The notes below the pieces were generated by a model that worked only from the letters and a program-made list of their open reading frames with translations, was not told the origin of the DNA and did not search any database. 33,123 nucleotides of DNA from Archangium violaceum Cb vi76 (GTDB lineage Bacteria; Myxococcota; Myxococcia; Myxococcales; Myxococcaceae), in assembly GCF_000733295.1 (NCBI RefSeq), contig NZ_JPMI01000078.1, forward strand, positions 1 through 33,123. The letters are read 5' to 3'. The position numbers and the translations under genes are program-made. How positions within the stretch are numbered: the first letter of the stretch is position 1; each line of letters begins with the position of its first letter. Positions 25,393-33,119 of this stretch are shown here, one piece after another.

Positions 25393-25716
25393 ATGCGAAC
25401 GAAGCTGTGCGTGCTGGGGGCGGTGTTGGGGACGGCGTCGGTTCTGCCGGTGGTGTGCATGCCGGAGGTTCCGACGCAGCAGACGAACGAGGAGCAGCCT
25501 CAAGGAGGTGTGTCGAGGCAGGCGAGCCAGCCTTTCAAGAGCCACGGCGCCGAGCCGCTCTCGCCGGTCGAGGTGCCGGCGAGCCCGGTGAGCGACGAGC
25601 CGAAGCACCCGTGTGAGCTCATCACGGTGATGCGGGTGCCGTGCGATTCCTCGACGGACACGTGCGAGTACACCTACTGGGAGTGCTCGCGGAGTCTGAG
25701 GCCGCTGAGGGCATGA
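25393..25716 (+). CDS. Small exported Cys-rich protein, unknown function
   Basis: 107 residues from ATG 25393, with AAGGGGG 5 nt upstream. A signal peptide (MRTKLCVLGAVLGTASVLPVVC) is followed by a Gln/Ser/Pro/Glu-rich linker (to about residue 70). A compact C-terminal segment holds four Cys within about 26 residues (PCELITVMRVPCDSSTDTCE then YWEC), suggesting two disulfides. Cys22 could be a lipidation site but V at -1 makes the lipobox poor. No family recognised. It is the last gene with host-like composition before the defence island. Confidence 0.65.
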   Translation: MRTKLCVLGAVLGTASVLPVVCMPEVPTQQTNEEQPQGGVSRQASQPFKSHGAEPLSPVEVPASPVSDEPKHPCELITVMRVPCDSSTDTCEYTYWECSRSLRPLRA

Positions 25717-25729
25717 GGAAGTGACGCGT

Positions 25730-25745
25730 GGCCCGTGAGCGGGCC
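25730..25745 (+). terminator. GC-rich hairpin after the small exported protein gene
   Basis: GGCCCG (25730-25735), loop TGAG, CGGGCC (25740-25745), 14 bp after the stop codon. It has no U-tract. Downstream, 25746-25918 holds two further hairpins and no gene. Confidence 0.5.
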
Positions 25746-25823
25746 GTCAATGGCGCGGCGGGTCGGGCTCTGCGGATCCTGGCTCGCCGCGCTGCCGTTC
25801 TGGGCGCCTGACAGCGCTCGCCT

Positions 25824-25869
25824 AGCCTGCCTCCAACAGGCTGAGCATGTTGGACTGGCCCGATGCTCA
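25824..25869. repeat. Two adjacent hairpins in the island's left flank
   Basis: AGCCTG (25824-25829) pairs with CAGGCT (25837-25842), and TGAGCAT (25842-25848) pairs with ATGCTCA (25863-25869), sharing one base. Both are perfect. They lie where base composition starts to change, between the small exported protein gene and the methyltransferase operon. Role unknown. Confidence 0.4.
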
Positions 25870-25918
25870 CTTCATGCTTAAAAGGCGACCTTGCCGAGCG
25901 TCATCGGCACCAAAGGGG

Positions 25919-25946
25919 TTGCCTCTCATAACCTATCAGGTAATGT
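25919..25946 (+). promoter_or_regulatory. Candidate promoter of the methyltransferase operon
   Basis: TTGCCT (25919-25924), 16 nt, TAATGT (25941-25946), about 85 bp ahead of the methyltransferase start. The imperfect palindrome ACCTATCAGGT (25931-25941) sits between the hexamers, where a repressor would block polymerase. Confidence 0.4.
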
Positions 25947-25977
25947 GCTCCGCGCTGATTGGAATGACCTGATGGGT
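25931..25977. promoter_or_regulatory. Operator-like inverted repeat upstream of the methyltransferase
   Basis: ACCTATCAGGT (25931-25941) and ACCTGATGGGT (25967-25977) are reverse complements at 10 of 11 positions, 25 nt apart. They overlap or follow the candidate promoter. Such paired sites are common binding sites for a control protein or for the methyltransferase itself; no separate controller gene is seen here. Confidence 0.4.
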
Positions 25978-26030
25978 ATCTTCTCGTTTCTTGAGTGGGG
26001 CTGGGCGTGAGCGAAGATGGAGTCGTGACG

Positions 26031-27278
26031 ATGAAGCGAGCGACGAAGAGAGACAGGGGTCTGTCGACTGACCTGGAGTTGCCGCTTACTGGCGACCGGC
26101 TCACGGTAGCGGGTCTCTTTGCGGGTATCGGAGGGCTTGAGCGCGGTCTGCACATGGCGGGTCACCGCACGGAGATGTTCTGCGAGATCGACGAGGCCGC
26201 ATGCCGGGTTCTTCGCCATCACTATCCGAGCACTTCTCTGGAACGCGATGTGCGTGATCTTCGTTCGCTGCCCAAGGTGGATCTCGTCGCTGGAGGTTTC
26301 CCGTGCCAGGACCTGAGTCAGGCTGGCCGTACGGCTGGAATCCAGGGGGCGAACTCTGGGCTTGTGAGCGAGGTCTTCCGGCTTTTGCGAAGCTCGAAAC
26401 CTCGCTGGCTCCTACTGGAGAACGTACCGTTCATGCTCTCGCTCGATCAGGGCAGAGCCATGCACTACCTGACCGAGTCCTTGGAGGGGATGGGGTTTCG
26501 CTGGGCGTACCGGGTCGTTGACTCCCGTGCCTTTGGCCTTCCGCAGAGGCGGCAACGGGTCTTGCTGCTTGCCTCGCGTAAGGAGGACCCTCGCAACGTG
26601 CTGCTCGCTGCTGAAAAGGGTGAGCCGCCTGCTCGAGAGGCGACGGGCGTACCTTGTGGGTTCTATTGGACGGAGGGCTTGAAGGGGCTGGGCTGGGCCG
26701 TGGACGCGATCCCCACCCTGAAAGGTGGCTCGACTCTTGGCATTCCTTCACCCCCGGCCATCTGGCTGCCCGATGGCAATATCGTGACTCCCCACATCAG
26801 GGATGCTGAACGGCTCCAGGGCTTCCCCGAGGACTGGACGGCTCCGGCCGTGGAGGATCTCAAGCGGAAGAACAACCCTCGGTGGAAGCTGGTCGGCAAT
26901 GCAGTCAGTGTCCCGGTCGCTGAGTGGGTCGGGCACTGCCTCCGAGAGCCTGGCAACTACGATGCACGCGAGGATGAGCCGCTAGCCAAGGGCGAGAAGT
27001 GGCCCCGTGCGGCATGGTCGATGGGCAAGGGGGTTTTCCAGGCGAGGGTTTCCGAATGGCCGGTGCGTAGTCCGTATCTTGGACTGCGGCGGTTCCTGCG
27101 GAATCCACCTGCTGCTCTCTCTGCTCGGGCAACTGAGGGTTTCTTGAAGCGTGCGAGGAGCAGTAGCCTGCGGTTCCAGGAGGGCTTCCTGGATTCGGTG
27201 GAGGCGCATCTGCACCGCATGCTCCGGGACGCGCGACTCTCGAACATTGAAACCGGTTCAGCCGCAGCAGGTACTTGA
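26031..27278 (+). CDS. C5-cytosine DNA methyltransferase
   Basis: A 415-residue enzyme that transfers methyl groups from SAM to carbon 5 of cytosine in a specific DNA site. Motif I FAGIGG (30-35), motif IV PCQ with catalytic Cys92, motif VI ENV (130-132), motif VIII QRRQR (172-176), motif IX-type LQGFP (262-266) and motif X GNAVS (289-293) are all intact and in order. The target-recognition region (about 185-255) is short. About 115 residues extend past motif X. GGAG (26019-26022) supports ATG 26031; in-frame GTGs lie at 25995 and 26007. The gene's GC content and codon bias are clearly lower than in the genes to its left. Its stop overlaps the McrB-like gene, tying modification to the downstream nuclease genes. 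Confidence 0.95.
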   Translation: MKRATKRDRGLSTDLELPLTGDRLTVAGLFAGIGGLERGLHMAGHRTEMFCEIDEAACRVLRHHYPSTSLERDVRDLRSLPKVDLVAGGFPCQDLSQAGRTAGIQGANSGLVSEVFRLLRSSKPRWLLLENVPFMLSLDQGRAMHYLTESLEGMGFRWAYRVVDSRAFGLPQRRQRVLLLASRKEDPRNVLLAAEKGEPPAREATGVPCGFYWTEGLKGLGWAVDAIPTLKGGSTLGIPSPPAIWLPDGNIVTPHIRDAERLQGFPEDWTAPAVEDLKRKNNPRWKLVGNAVSVPVAEWVGHCLREPGNYDAREDEPLAKGEKWPRAAWSMGKGVFQARVSEWPVRSPYLGLRRFLRNPPAALSARATEGFLKRARSSSLRFQEGFLDSVEAHLHRMLRDARLSNIETGSAAAGT

Positions 27279-28614
27279 AGAACTCAACGCGTGCCTTGCC
27301 GGGGTCAACCCGAGCTCTACCAGCACGACGAAGTACGACCGGTTCCGCAAGTGGATTGCGGAACTTCTCGGGGCGACTCCCGAGCACACTTATGTGACGA
27401 CTGTGAGCGGGGCCACCAAGAACCTCGGGGTCCGTTTCCAGCAGACCGCGCCTCCCGATGGCTACTGGCACCTCGGTGTCGCAGTCACTCGGGAAGAGGA
27501 TGACGCAGCTCGGATCATCAAAGGGGCGAAAGCCATCGTGGCCCCTTCCGGAGCACGCCTCCTCGAGTCGCTGGTGGTGTGCGTGAAGCCGGACAACGGT
27601 GCTCCTTCCATCAAGGCTCTGGTCGAGGCAGAGGACGGTCACTTCGCGGGGCCGTTCAAGCAAGCCTTCCCTCTGGTCAAGGTGGAGCGCCCATCCCCCG
27701 TCGAGGCTGGCGAGGCTCCACCGGAGTTGCCGGTTCTCAGGTCTCCTGAGGATGTTCTCTCGGATGCGGAGGTAGCCGAACTCGCTGGCATCATCGGTGC
27801 GGATCGCGAGTGGGTCGACGATGTCCGCTGGAGCCTGCGGGACAAGAAGGCCATCGTGTTCTACGGCCCGCCCGGCACGGGTAAGACGTTCATCGCGCGC
27901 AAGTTGGCCGAGAAGCTGCAACCGAACGAGGCGCGGCGCGCGTTCGTGCAGTTCCACCCCAGTTACGGGTACGAGGAGTTCTTCGAGGGCTACCGGCCCG
28001 TTCCATCCGGGAGTGGGCTTGCTCTGCAGAAGCAGAGTGGCCCATTGCGCCGACTGGTCGAACTCGCCGAGGAAGCCGAGGACCAGCCGGTCGTCCTTGT
28101 CCTGGATGAGATGAATCGGGGCAACCTGCCCAAGGTCTTTGGCGAGCTGTACTTCCTCCTGGAATACCGCGACGAGTCCGTCTCGCTCATGTACTCCCCG
28201 GACGAGCAGTTCAGGTTGCCACCGAACTTCTTCATCATCGGGGCAATGAACACGGCGGACCGCTCCATCGTGCTCCTCGACCAGGCTCTCCGGCGGCGCT
28301 TCTTCTTCGTGCCGTTGTTCCCCGGTGAGCCACCTGTGCGCGACCTGTTGCGGCGCTACCTGGAGAAGAACGTACCGGCCATGGAGTGGGTCGCCAGACT
28401 CCTCGACCGTGCCAACGAGAAGCTCGGGGATCGGAACCTTGCTATCGGGCCCAGTCACTTCATGCGTAAGGACCTGAACGAGGAGGTTCTCGCGCGCATC
28501 TGGAAGTACGCCATCCTGCCGACTCTCGAAGACCTTTTCTTCGGTGAACCACGGCGTGTCGCGGACTTTGCCCTGGAGCGCCTCATCGAGGAAGTCCGGG
28601 GCACGGGCGCATAG
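27247..28614 (+). CDS. McrB-like AAA+ restriction motor
   Basis: About 455 residues. The AAA+ domain has Walker A GPPGTGKT (207-214), Walker B LVLDEMNRGN (284-293) and the family's sensor block AMNTADRS (333-340), followed by an Arg-rich LRRRFFFVPLFP stretch. DEMNRGN and MNTADRS are hallmarks of the GTP-dependent McrB family. Residues 1-150 would be the DNA-recognition part and do not resemble the E. coli McrB N-terminal domain. The start is uncertain: no ATG is available, TTG 27247 gives a 32-bp overlap with the methyltransferase, and GTG 27151 would add an implausible Arg/Trp-rich leader. Predicted role: the NTP-driven subunit that recruits the McrC-like nuclease encoded 11 bp downstream. 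Confidence 0.9.
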   Translation: MKPVQPQQVLEELNACLAGVNPSSTSTTKYDRFRKWIAELLGATPEHTYVTTVSGATKNLGVRFQQTAPPDGYWHLGVAVTREEDDAARIIKGAKAIVAPSGARLLESLVVCVKPDNGAPSIKALVEAEDGHFAGPFKQAFPLVKVERPSPVEAGEAPPELPVLRSPEDVLSDAEVAELAGIIGADREWVDDVRWSLRDKKAIVFYGPPGTGKTFIARKLAEKLQPNEARRAFVQFHPSYGYEEFFEGYRPVPSGSGLALQKQSGPLRRLVELAEEAEDQPVVLVLDEMNRGNLPKVFGELYFLLEYRDESVSLMYSPDEQFRLPPNFFIIGAMNTADRSIVLLDQALRRRFFFVPLFPGEPPVRDLLRRYLEKNVPAMEWVARLLDRANEKLGDRNLAIGPSHFMRKDLNEEVLARIWKYAILPTLEDLFFGEPRRVADFALERLIEEVRGTGA

Positions 28615-28625
28615 AGGAAGCCGCC

Positions 28626-29831
28626 GTGTCGCCACGACTTCTGCATCTTCGCGAACGCACCACCCACCCGCTCATCCCTTTGTCACCGCAAGAGGTGCAG
28701 GCGTTGCGAGGGGTGGGCGCGGGTCTGCGGATCCTGGCGACGGAGAAGCCGGGGTTGTTCGACATCGAAACGGCTCAGTACGTCGGTGCTTTGGCGGGCC
28801 CTGGGCTGCGCGTGCTCATCGAGCCGAAGCTGTCGCTCGGCCGAGTCCTGTACCTGCTCAGCTATACCCATGGAATAGGGCGCCTCTTGGAGAAGTCGGG
28901 GGCCCTCGGCGCTGCAACGGGCTTGGTGGAATTGATGCAGGCTCTCTACTGCCAGGCGCTCGAAAGGGGGCTGCGGTCTGGAGTGGTTCGCGGTTACGAG
29001 CGGCGTTGTGAGGACCTGGTCTTCCTGCGGGGCAGGCCGGACATCAACGCACTGTGGTTACGTCGGTTCGGGACGTTTCCTCCCGTTTCGTGCGAATTCG
29101 ATGAATTGACGGTGAATACCGAGCCGAACCGCCGCCTCTTGGCCGCTGCTTCGCGCCTTGCCCGCTTGGAGTCGGATCTCCCGGAGATGGCGCAGACCCT
29201 GCGGCGGCTCTCCACCTTGTTCGATGGCGTCTCACGGGTTCAATACGTTGGCCGGCTGCCTCAATTACGGACCGATCGCCGCTATGCCCCCTTTGCTCCA
29301 GCGCTGAGCTTAGCTGAGCTCATTTTGGAGAACTCCTCGTTGGAACTGCGCGATGGGCGACTCGAAGCGATCGGTCTGCTCGTCAACATGGAGGACCTGT
29401 TCGAGAAATTCGTCGTCACTGTCCTCAGCGAAGCAATGCTCCGAGCGGGCGGTGAGTGGGAATATCACCCGGATGGCGTCTTCATGGATGTGCGGCAGCG
29501 AGTCAAGCTGACGCCTGATGTGGTTTGGTGGGCCCAGCGAAATCGCGCGAAGTTGGTCCTCGACGTGAAGTACAAGACCACCAAGCAGGGGGAGAATCCG
29601 GACCTCTACCAGATGCTCGCGTACTGCGTGGCACTGGGCCTTCGGCGTGGGGTTCTCCTTTATGCGGATGCTGAAGAAACAACTTATTTGATTGGCCCGG
29701 CCGGAGTTGAAATCCATGTCTTGCGCTTCGACGCGAGTGGAGAGCCGGAAGAGATACACGCCAGAGTCAAAGTGCTTGCCGAGCGACTCATCCATCTGGC
29801 TGAGGACAACTTTCGAGCGAATCGAGCATGA
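28626..29831 (+). CDS. McrC-like PD-(D/E)XK restriction nuclease subunit
   Basis: 401 residues from GTG 28626, with GAGGAAG 5 nt upstream. The N-terminal half (about 1-260) is the McrC-type McrB-interacting region, including a LIEPKLSLGRVLYLLSYT segment. The C-terminal nuclease domain carries Asp298 (LTPDVV) and Asp313-Val-Lys315 (LVLDVKYK), followed by DLYQMLAYC, the standard McrC PD-(D/E)XK layout. All catalytic residues are present, so the nuclease should be active. The stop codon overlaps the Vsr start (ATGA). Known McrC proteins cut DNA only when bound to McrB rings, which fits the tight pairing here. Confidence 0.93.
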   Translation: MSPRLLHLRERTTHPLIPLSPQEVQALRGVGAGLRILATEKPGLFDIETAQYVGALAGPGLRVLIEPKLSLGRVLYLLSYTHGIGRLLEKSGALGAATGLVELMQALYCQALERGLRSGVVRGYERRCEDLVFLRGRPDINALWLRRFGTFPPVSCEFDELTVNTEPNRRLLAAASRLARLESDLPEMAQTLRRLSTLFDGVSRVQYVGRLPQLRTDRRYAPFAPALSLAELILENSSLELRDGRLEAIGLLVNMEDLFEKFVVTVLSEAMLRAGGEWEYHPDGVFMDVRQRVKLTPDVVWWAQRNRAKLVLDVKYKTTKQGENPDLYQMLAYCVALGLRRGVLLYADAEETTYLIGPAGVEIHVLRFDASGEPEEIHARVKVLAERLIHLAEDNFRANRA

Positions 29832-30280
29832 AGACCACGCGGCGCAAGGGTGTTCCGCCACCTTCATCGCAGGCCGCCGAGCAGCGGATGAAGGCGCAAC
29901 GATCAAAGGACACTGCTGCCGAGTTGGCGGTTAGGTCCGCTCTCCACCGCCTGGGACTGCGATTTCGCGTGAACCGCCCTGTTGTCGGACAGCGACGCAA
30001 GGCCGACGTGGTGTTTCCGTCCGAGCGGGTTGCGGTCTTCATCGATGGGTGCTTCTGGCACGGATGCCCCTTGCATGCGACTTGGCCTAAAGCCAACGCG
30101 GACTTCTGGCGTGCGAAGATCGAAGCAAACAAGGCTCGAGACGAAGCTACAGATCAAGCACTGAGGACGGCAGGTTGGAGTGCCATCCGTGTTTGGGAGC
30201 ATGAGGATGCGCAAGGTGCCGCTTTGCGCATTCTTCAATATATCGAGAAAAAGCGAGCCGAGCCGCGCAGAATGGGTTGA
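29828..30280 (+). CDS. vsr: Very short patch repair (Vsr) endonuclease
   Basis: 150 residues, close to the 156 of E. coli Vsr. The hallmark sequence is present: RSKDTAAEL (25-33), RKADVVFP (57-64) with catalytic Asp60, FIDGCFWHGCPLH (71-83) including His78 and zinc-type Cys/His residues, and GWSAIRVWEHE (116-126). Here His125 sits where E. coli Vsr has a zinc-binding Cys. Vsr nicks at T:G mismatches produced when 5-methylcytosine deaminates, so it protects the genome from mutation by the operon's own methyltransferase. The ATG overlaps the mcrC-like stop, making it the fourth gene of a coupled operon. The start is well supported by that overlap. Confidence 0.95.
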   Translation: MKTTRRKGVPPPSSQAAEQRMKAQRSKDTAAELAVRSALHRLGLRFRVNRPVVGQRRKADVVFPSERVAVFIDGCFWHGCPLHATWPKANADFWRAKIEANKARDEATDQALRTAGWSAIRVWEHEDAQGAALRILQYIEKKRAEPRRMG

Positions 30281-30329
30281 GCTGGTTTTGAACTATTGAG
30301 CCTGCACTAATCTTATGGACACTCAGAAA

Positions 30330-30363
30330 CCCCTGGTGCGATTCCGCTATAAGCAACCAGGGG
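30330..30363. terminator. Bidirectional terminator between the two defence operons
   Basis: CCCCTGGT (30330-30337) pairs with ACCAGGGG (30356-30363), preceded by AGAAA and followed by CTTTCTC, so both directions end in a short U-rich run. It lies 50 bp after the Vsr stop and about 110 bp past the Z1 gene stop (30473). The rest of the 192-bp gap holds no gene. Confidence 0.7.
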
Positions 30364-30472
30364 CTTTCTCATATGTGAATCAATTAAAGAATTCGCATTG
30401 TGTCCTGCTCGCGTTGTGTCTTGTCAGGGATGAGCAAATTCAGTGCTCATCCCGGAAGTACTCCAACATGCG

Positions 30473-32629
30473 CTACACGTTGCTGAACATGAATACGAAC
30501 TTCCCGTCGGGCAGTAGCAGGGTGGGGGCGTAGAATGGGCAGTCGTCCCAACGTTGTTTCGAACTGCCTTCCTGCTTACGTAGGAAGAGAGTTGGAACCG
30601 TCCCGTAGTTCTGCTTCGCTTGATTGAGTTGAGAGCCCTCTGCGGTGTCCGTTGGACCGCCCTCTTTGCGGTTGATCTGAAAGCCCCGGCCATTCCGGCT
30701 TGAGATGTGAATCCGTGCTTTGGTGATACGAAGCGAAGGACCCTGCATTTGTCGGAGGATCTCTTGGACACGCTCATCGTTCCAGATCCAACCGTCCCGC
30801 TCCTCGCTTGGCATAAACTTCAAAAGCTCAGCTATGAAGTTGACCGGCACTTCATGGTAAATGCCCTCTTCATAATCCTCAAGGAGCGTGTCCAATTCCT
30901 TTGTAAGGGGCTTGATCTCATCGGCTTCGAATTTGGGGCACCAAGGATAGATCGCACGTCCCGGCACCATGACTCCTAGTTCGAATGGATTGAGAACATT
31001 CGCCCGAGTCGGTCGTAGCTTGGGCCCAATCCAGACGGGCTTGATCGCCAAGTTAGATGGATATTGCTCGACCATCTCACGCATGGCTTCATCTGCCTCA
31101 TGGATCAACTTGAAGGAATCGAGAATCGGTCTGGTTGAGTAGACTCGCGTGACATCGAGGAGTTTCTTCCGGTAGCCGAACATTCGGGCGTGCTGGTGGA
31201 CGGTGTCCATTAGCTTCGTTTTCGCATCACGCCCATAGTAGGTGACCATCAGGTTGTCAATTCGAACCCCGCGGCTCAGTCGGTTGCCTCCGACGAAGAT
31301 GTTTGGCCCCGCGCGGTAGCGGACTTCTTGCCCTCCCGTGTCCGAGTTGATGATCTCCGCTCGAAGATTGCGGAGCATACGCTCTACATATGTCTGCAAC
31401 TGGTCGAGTGGCTTCAGGTGCTTTGCGGTTTTGTTCAGGTCGGCATATGCACGCAGCAGTTCTGCCTCTGCCTCATTTTGAGCGCTCTTCGACAGCTTGC
31501 CCCGGAGTGATTGATCGAGCCACCTGATGTACTTGTCGATCACGCTCCGCAACTGCTCATGATTCACCTTCTTTATGTCGACGTGCGCGAGGAACGAAAA
31601 CCGCGAGAGCTTGGTGTCTTCGATTTTCTTTTGAGCGCAACCTAGAAGGAATGCAGCTAGTGCGTCACGCAACCCCCGCGGCGCAACTGGACCTTTTCCG
31701 ACTGGCACTTGGCCTGAACGAAGTTCGTCGAACTCGCTGGGATCTACCTCGCGCTGAATCTTCGATTCGTTGGCGAAGAACTCGCGCCCGCCGACATACC
31801 CCTCTCCTGGGGTCGATAGGACACAGAAGCGAGGCCTGCAGGGATCGTCGAGCGTTTGGAGAAACAGGCTTTGCGGAGTCGCTGTGACCTGGAGGTATAT
31901 ATGGTTCGACAGTTCCTCTCGGAGTTCCCCAATCTGGGAGAATGTCGCACCCGGGTCGACATCGTTCCCTCGAGCGCGGGCGGCTTTGTTGGTGTCCAAG
32001 CTGGCATTGTCTGCCTCGTCATCCAAAATGATGGCCGGGAAATTTTTGGCACCTGCCTCCTTGAGGACGGTCTGCAGATTCTTGAGATGGCGGGTGTTTT
32101 TGGTGGTAACAAAGACTACACCAGTGTCTGCTAGGCGATCGTCGTCACGGAGGCTTCGGCCGAACCCCTTTGGGTCCGCATGCCAATCGCTCCATCGATA
32201 GACGGTCGGACCCTGCGTGAGTTGCTCGATGAAGTCGTCCGCGATCAAAGTGCCGAGCAGGGTATTGTCTGACGTCAAGACGACGAAGCAGCGAAAGCCA
32301 TTCTCAAGTGATAGCGCTACGGATGCCATCGAGGTGTTCGTCTTGCCACTCTGTACCTTGCCATACAAGAGGCCGGTAACGTTTGGGGGCTCGGTGTTCC
32401 GTCGAGTCGATTTAGGAACAGAGACCCGGCCTGTACCAGATGCACCCACGTCGTTTGAGCCAAAGGCGTTGATGTAGGATGTCACGCAGTTTTTCACTAC
32501 GTCGAGGGCCGTGCGTCGCGTTTGGTCCGCAGCCTGCTTGCCCATCTTTTCTTCCACCAACTGGAGGTATTCGTCGAAACAGTCTCCAGATTCCGCTATT
32601 GCAGTTTTTTTGCGATTCACATCACTCAT
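30473..32629 (-). CDS. Z1-family (Morc-type) helicase-like ATPase
   Basis: 718 residues from ATG 32629; in-frame ATG 32635 and GTG 32638 are alternatives. Superfamily-2-type motifs: GKVQSGKT (90-97, Walker A), DDEAD (203-207, Walker B), VTATPQS (248-254), then the Z1 signature GGNRLSRG (447-454) and QHARMFGYR (479-487). The Z1 superfamily was described by Iyer, Abhiman and Aravind as an ATPase found in restriction-type operons with a Morc/GHKL ATPase, a DNA methylase, Vsr and a PD-(D/E)XK nuclease. By family it should be a DNA-translocating or remodelling component. It overlaps the upstream gene's stop (ATGAGTGA), so the two are coupled. Composition is distinctly low-GC for this window. Confidence 0.9.
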   Translation of the reverse strand: MSDVNRKKTAIAESGDCFDEYLQLVEEKMGKQAADQTRRTALDVVKNCVTSYINAFGSNDVGASGTGRVSVPKSTRRNTEPPNVTGLLYGKVQSGKTNTSMASVALSLENGFRCFVVLTSDNTLLGTLIADDFIEQLTQGPTVYRWSDWHADPKGFGRSLRDDDRLADTGVVFVTTKNTRHLKNLQTVLKEAGAKNFPAIILDDEADNASLDTNKAARARGNDVDPGATFSQIGELREELSNHIYLQVTATPQSLFLQTLDDPCRPRFCVLSTPGEGYVGGREFFANESKIQREVDPSEFDELRSGQVPVGKGPVAPRGLRDALAAFLLGCAQKKIEDTKLSRFSFLAHVDIKKVNHEQLRSVIDKYIRWLDQSLRGKLSKSAQNEAEAELLRAYADLNKTAKHLKPLDQLQTYVERMLRNLRAEIINSDTGGQEVRYRAGPNIFVGGNRLSRGVRIDNLMVTYYGRDAKTKLMDTVHQHARMFGYRKKLLDVTRVYSTRPILDSFKLIHEADEAMREMVEQYPSNLAIKPVWIGPKLRPTRANVLNPFELGVMVPGRAIYPWCPKFEADEIKPLTKELDTLLEDYEEGIYHEVPVNFIAELLKFMPSEERDGWIWNDERVQEILRQMQGPSLRITKARIHISSRNGRGFQINRKEGGPTDTAEGSQLNQAKQNYGTVPTLFLRKQEGSSKQRWDDCPFYAPTLLLPDGKFVFMFSNV

Positions 32630-33119
32630 GATCATCACTCACAATCTCAAGAGAACACATCGCCTGATCGTCCCAAAGAACTCGCGGCCACGCGCTCTTC
32701 GGGATCACCTTCCTCAACAGTGCCTTTCCGGGCCCCCGCACACGATAACCACTGTCCCGAGGACGAGATATCGACATGGCCAGTCCTGCCCATGTACCGA
32801 CGCCTAACACGTCTGCTAGACCTGCTAGGGAGACACAGCATACGCCGTCACGCCCACAAATAAAGGCTACAAACGTAGCGCCTCTGTGGAAGCGCTGCTC
32901 CATTTCCTTCAATGCCAACTCTTCTAGTGAAGAGAACCCGAATCGCCAGGGTGACTTGGTTGCAGTGGAATATTTGAAGAGGACCCCTAGCTTACGGGCG
33001 CCCTTCTCGACCTCGTAGGCATAGTCGTGCACGTCCGAGATTCGCTGGAGTGCTATCAGACCTCCTTCGTCAATGAGTTCTGCCAGCGCAGCACCATGCA
33101 AAAGCTGACGATCGTTCAC
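32622..33119 (-). CDS. Uncharacterised small protein encoded with the Z1 ATPase; may be cut by the window edge
   Basis: At least 165 residues if it starts at GTG 33119. The frame is open up to the window edge, so the true start may lie beyond it. The protein has an alpha/beta pattern with no signal peptide. Noticeable elements: YEVEKGARKLGVLFKYSTAT (about 35-54), SLEELALKEMEQRF, and RGATFVAFICGRDGVCCVSL (about 79-98), a strand-turn-strand with a Cys pair. I recognise no family and no complete nuclease motif. The stop overlaps the Z1 start, the sign of a functional pair, and its codon use is as atypical as the Z1 gene's. It may be a specificity or adaptor subunit; that is inference. Confidence 0.6.
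   Translation of the reverse strand: MNDRQLLHGAALAELIDEGGLIALQRISDVHDYAYEVEKGARKLGVLFKYSTATKSPWRFGFSSLEELALKEMEQRFHRGATFVAFICGRDGVCCVSLAGLADVLGVGTWAGLAMSISRPRDSGYRVRGPGKALLRKVIPKSAWPRVLWDDQAMCSLEIVSDDHE

Noticed and set aside
25620-26155. Short minus-strand ORFs in the island's left flank
   Set aside because: They overlap the small exported protein or methyltransferase genes, are Arg/Ser/Ala-rich and lack starts with ribosome sites.
27151-27246. GTG 27151 as the start of the McrB-like gene
   Set aside because: The added 32 residues are Arg/Trp/Cys-rich like an out-of-frame reading of the methyltransferase gene; TTG 27247 is preferred, though not proven.
30336-30363. A sequence resembling a tRNA T-loop (GTGCGATTCC) that might be an attachment site
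   Set aside because: No acceptor stem, D-arm or anticodon arm can be drawn around it, no direct repeat of it was seen at the left island edge, and the hairpin with U-rich ends explains it better.
30315-30533. A possible 72-residue ORF spanning the terminator
   Set aside because: It reads through the hairpin, overlaps the Z1 gene end and has no ribosome site or recognisable sequence.
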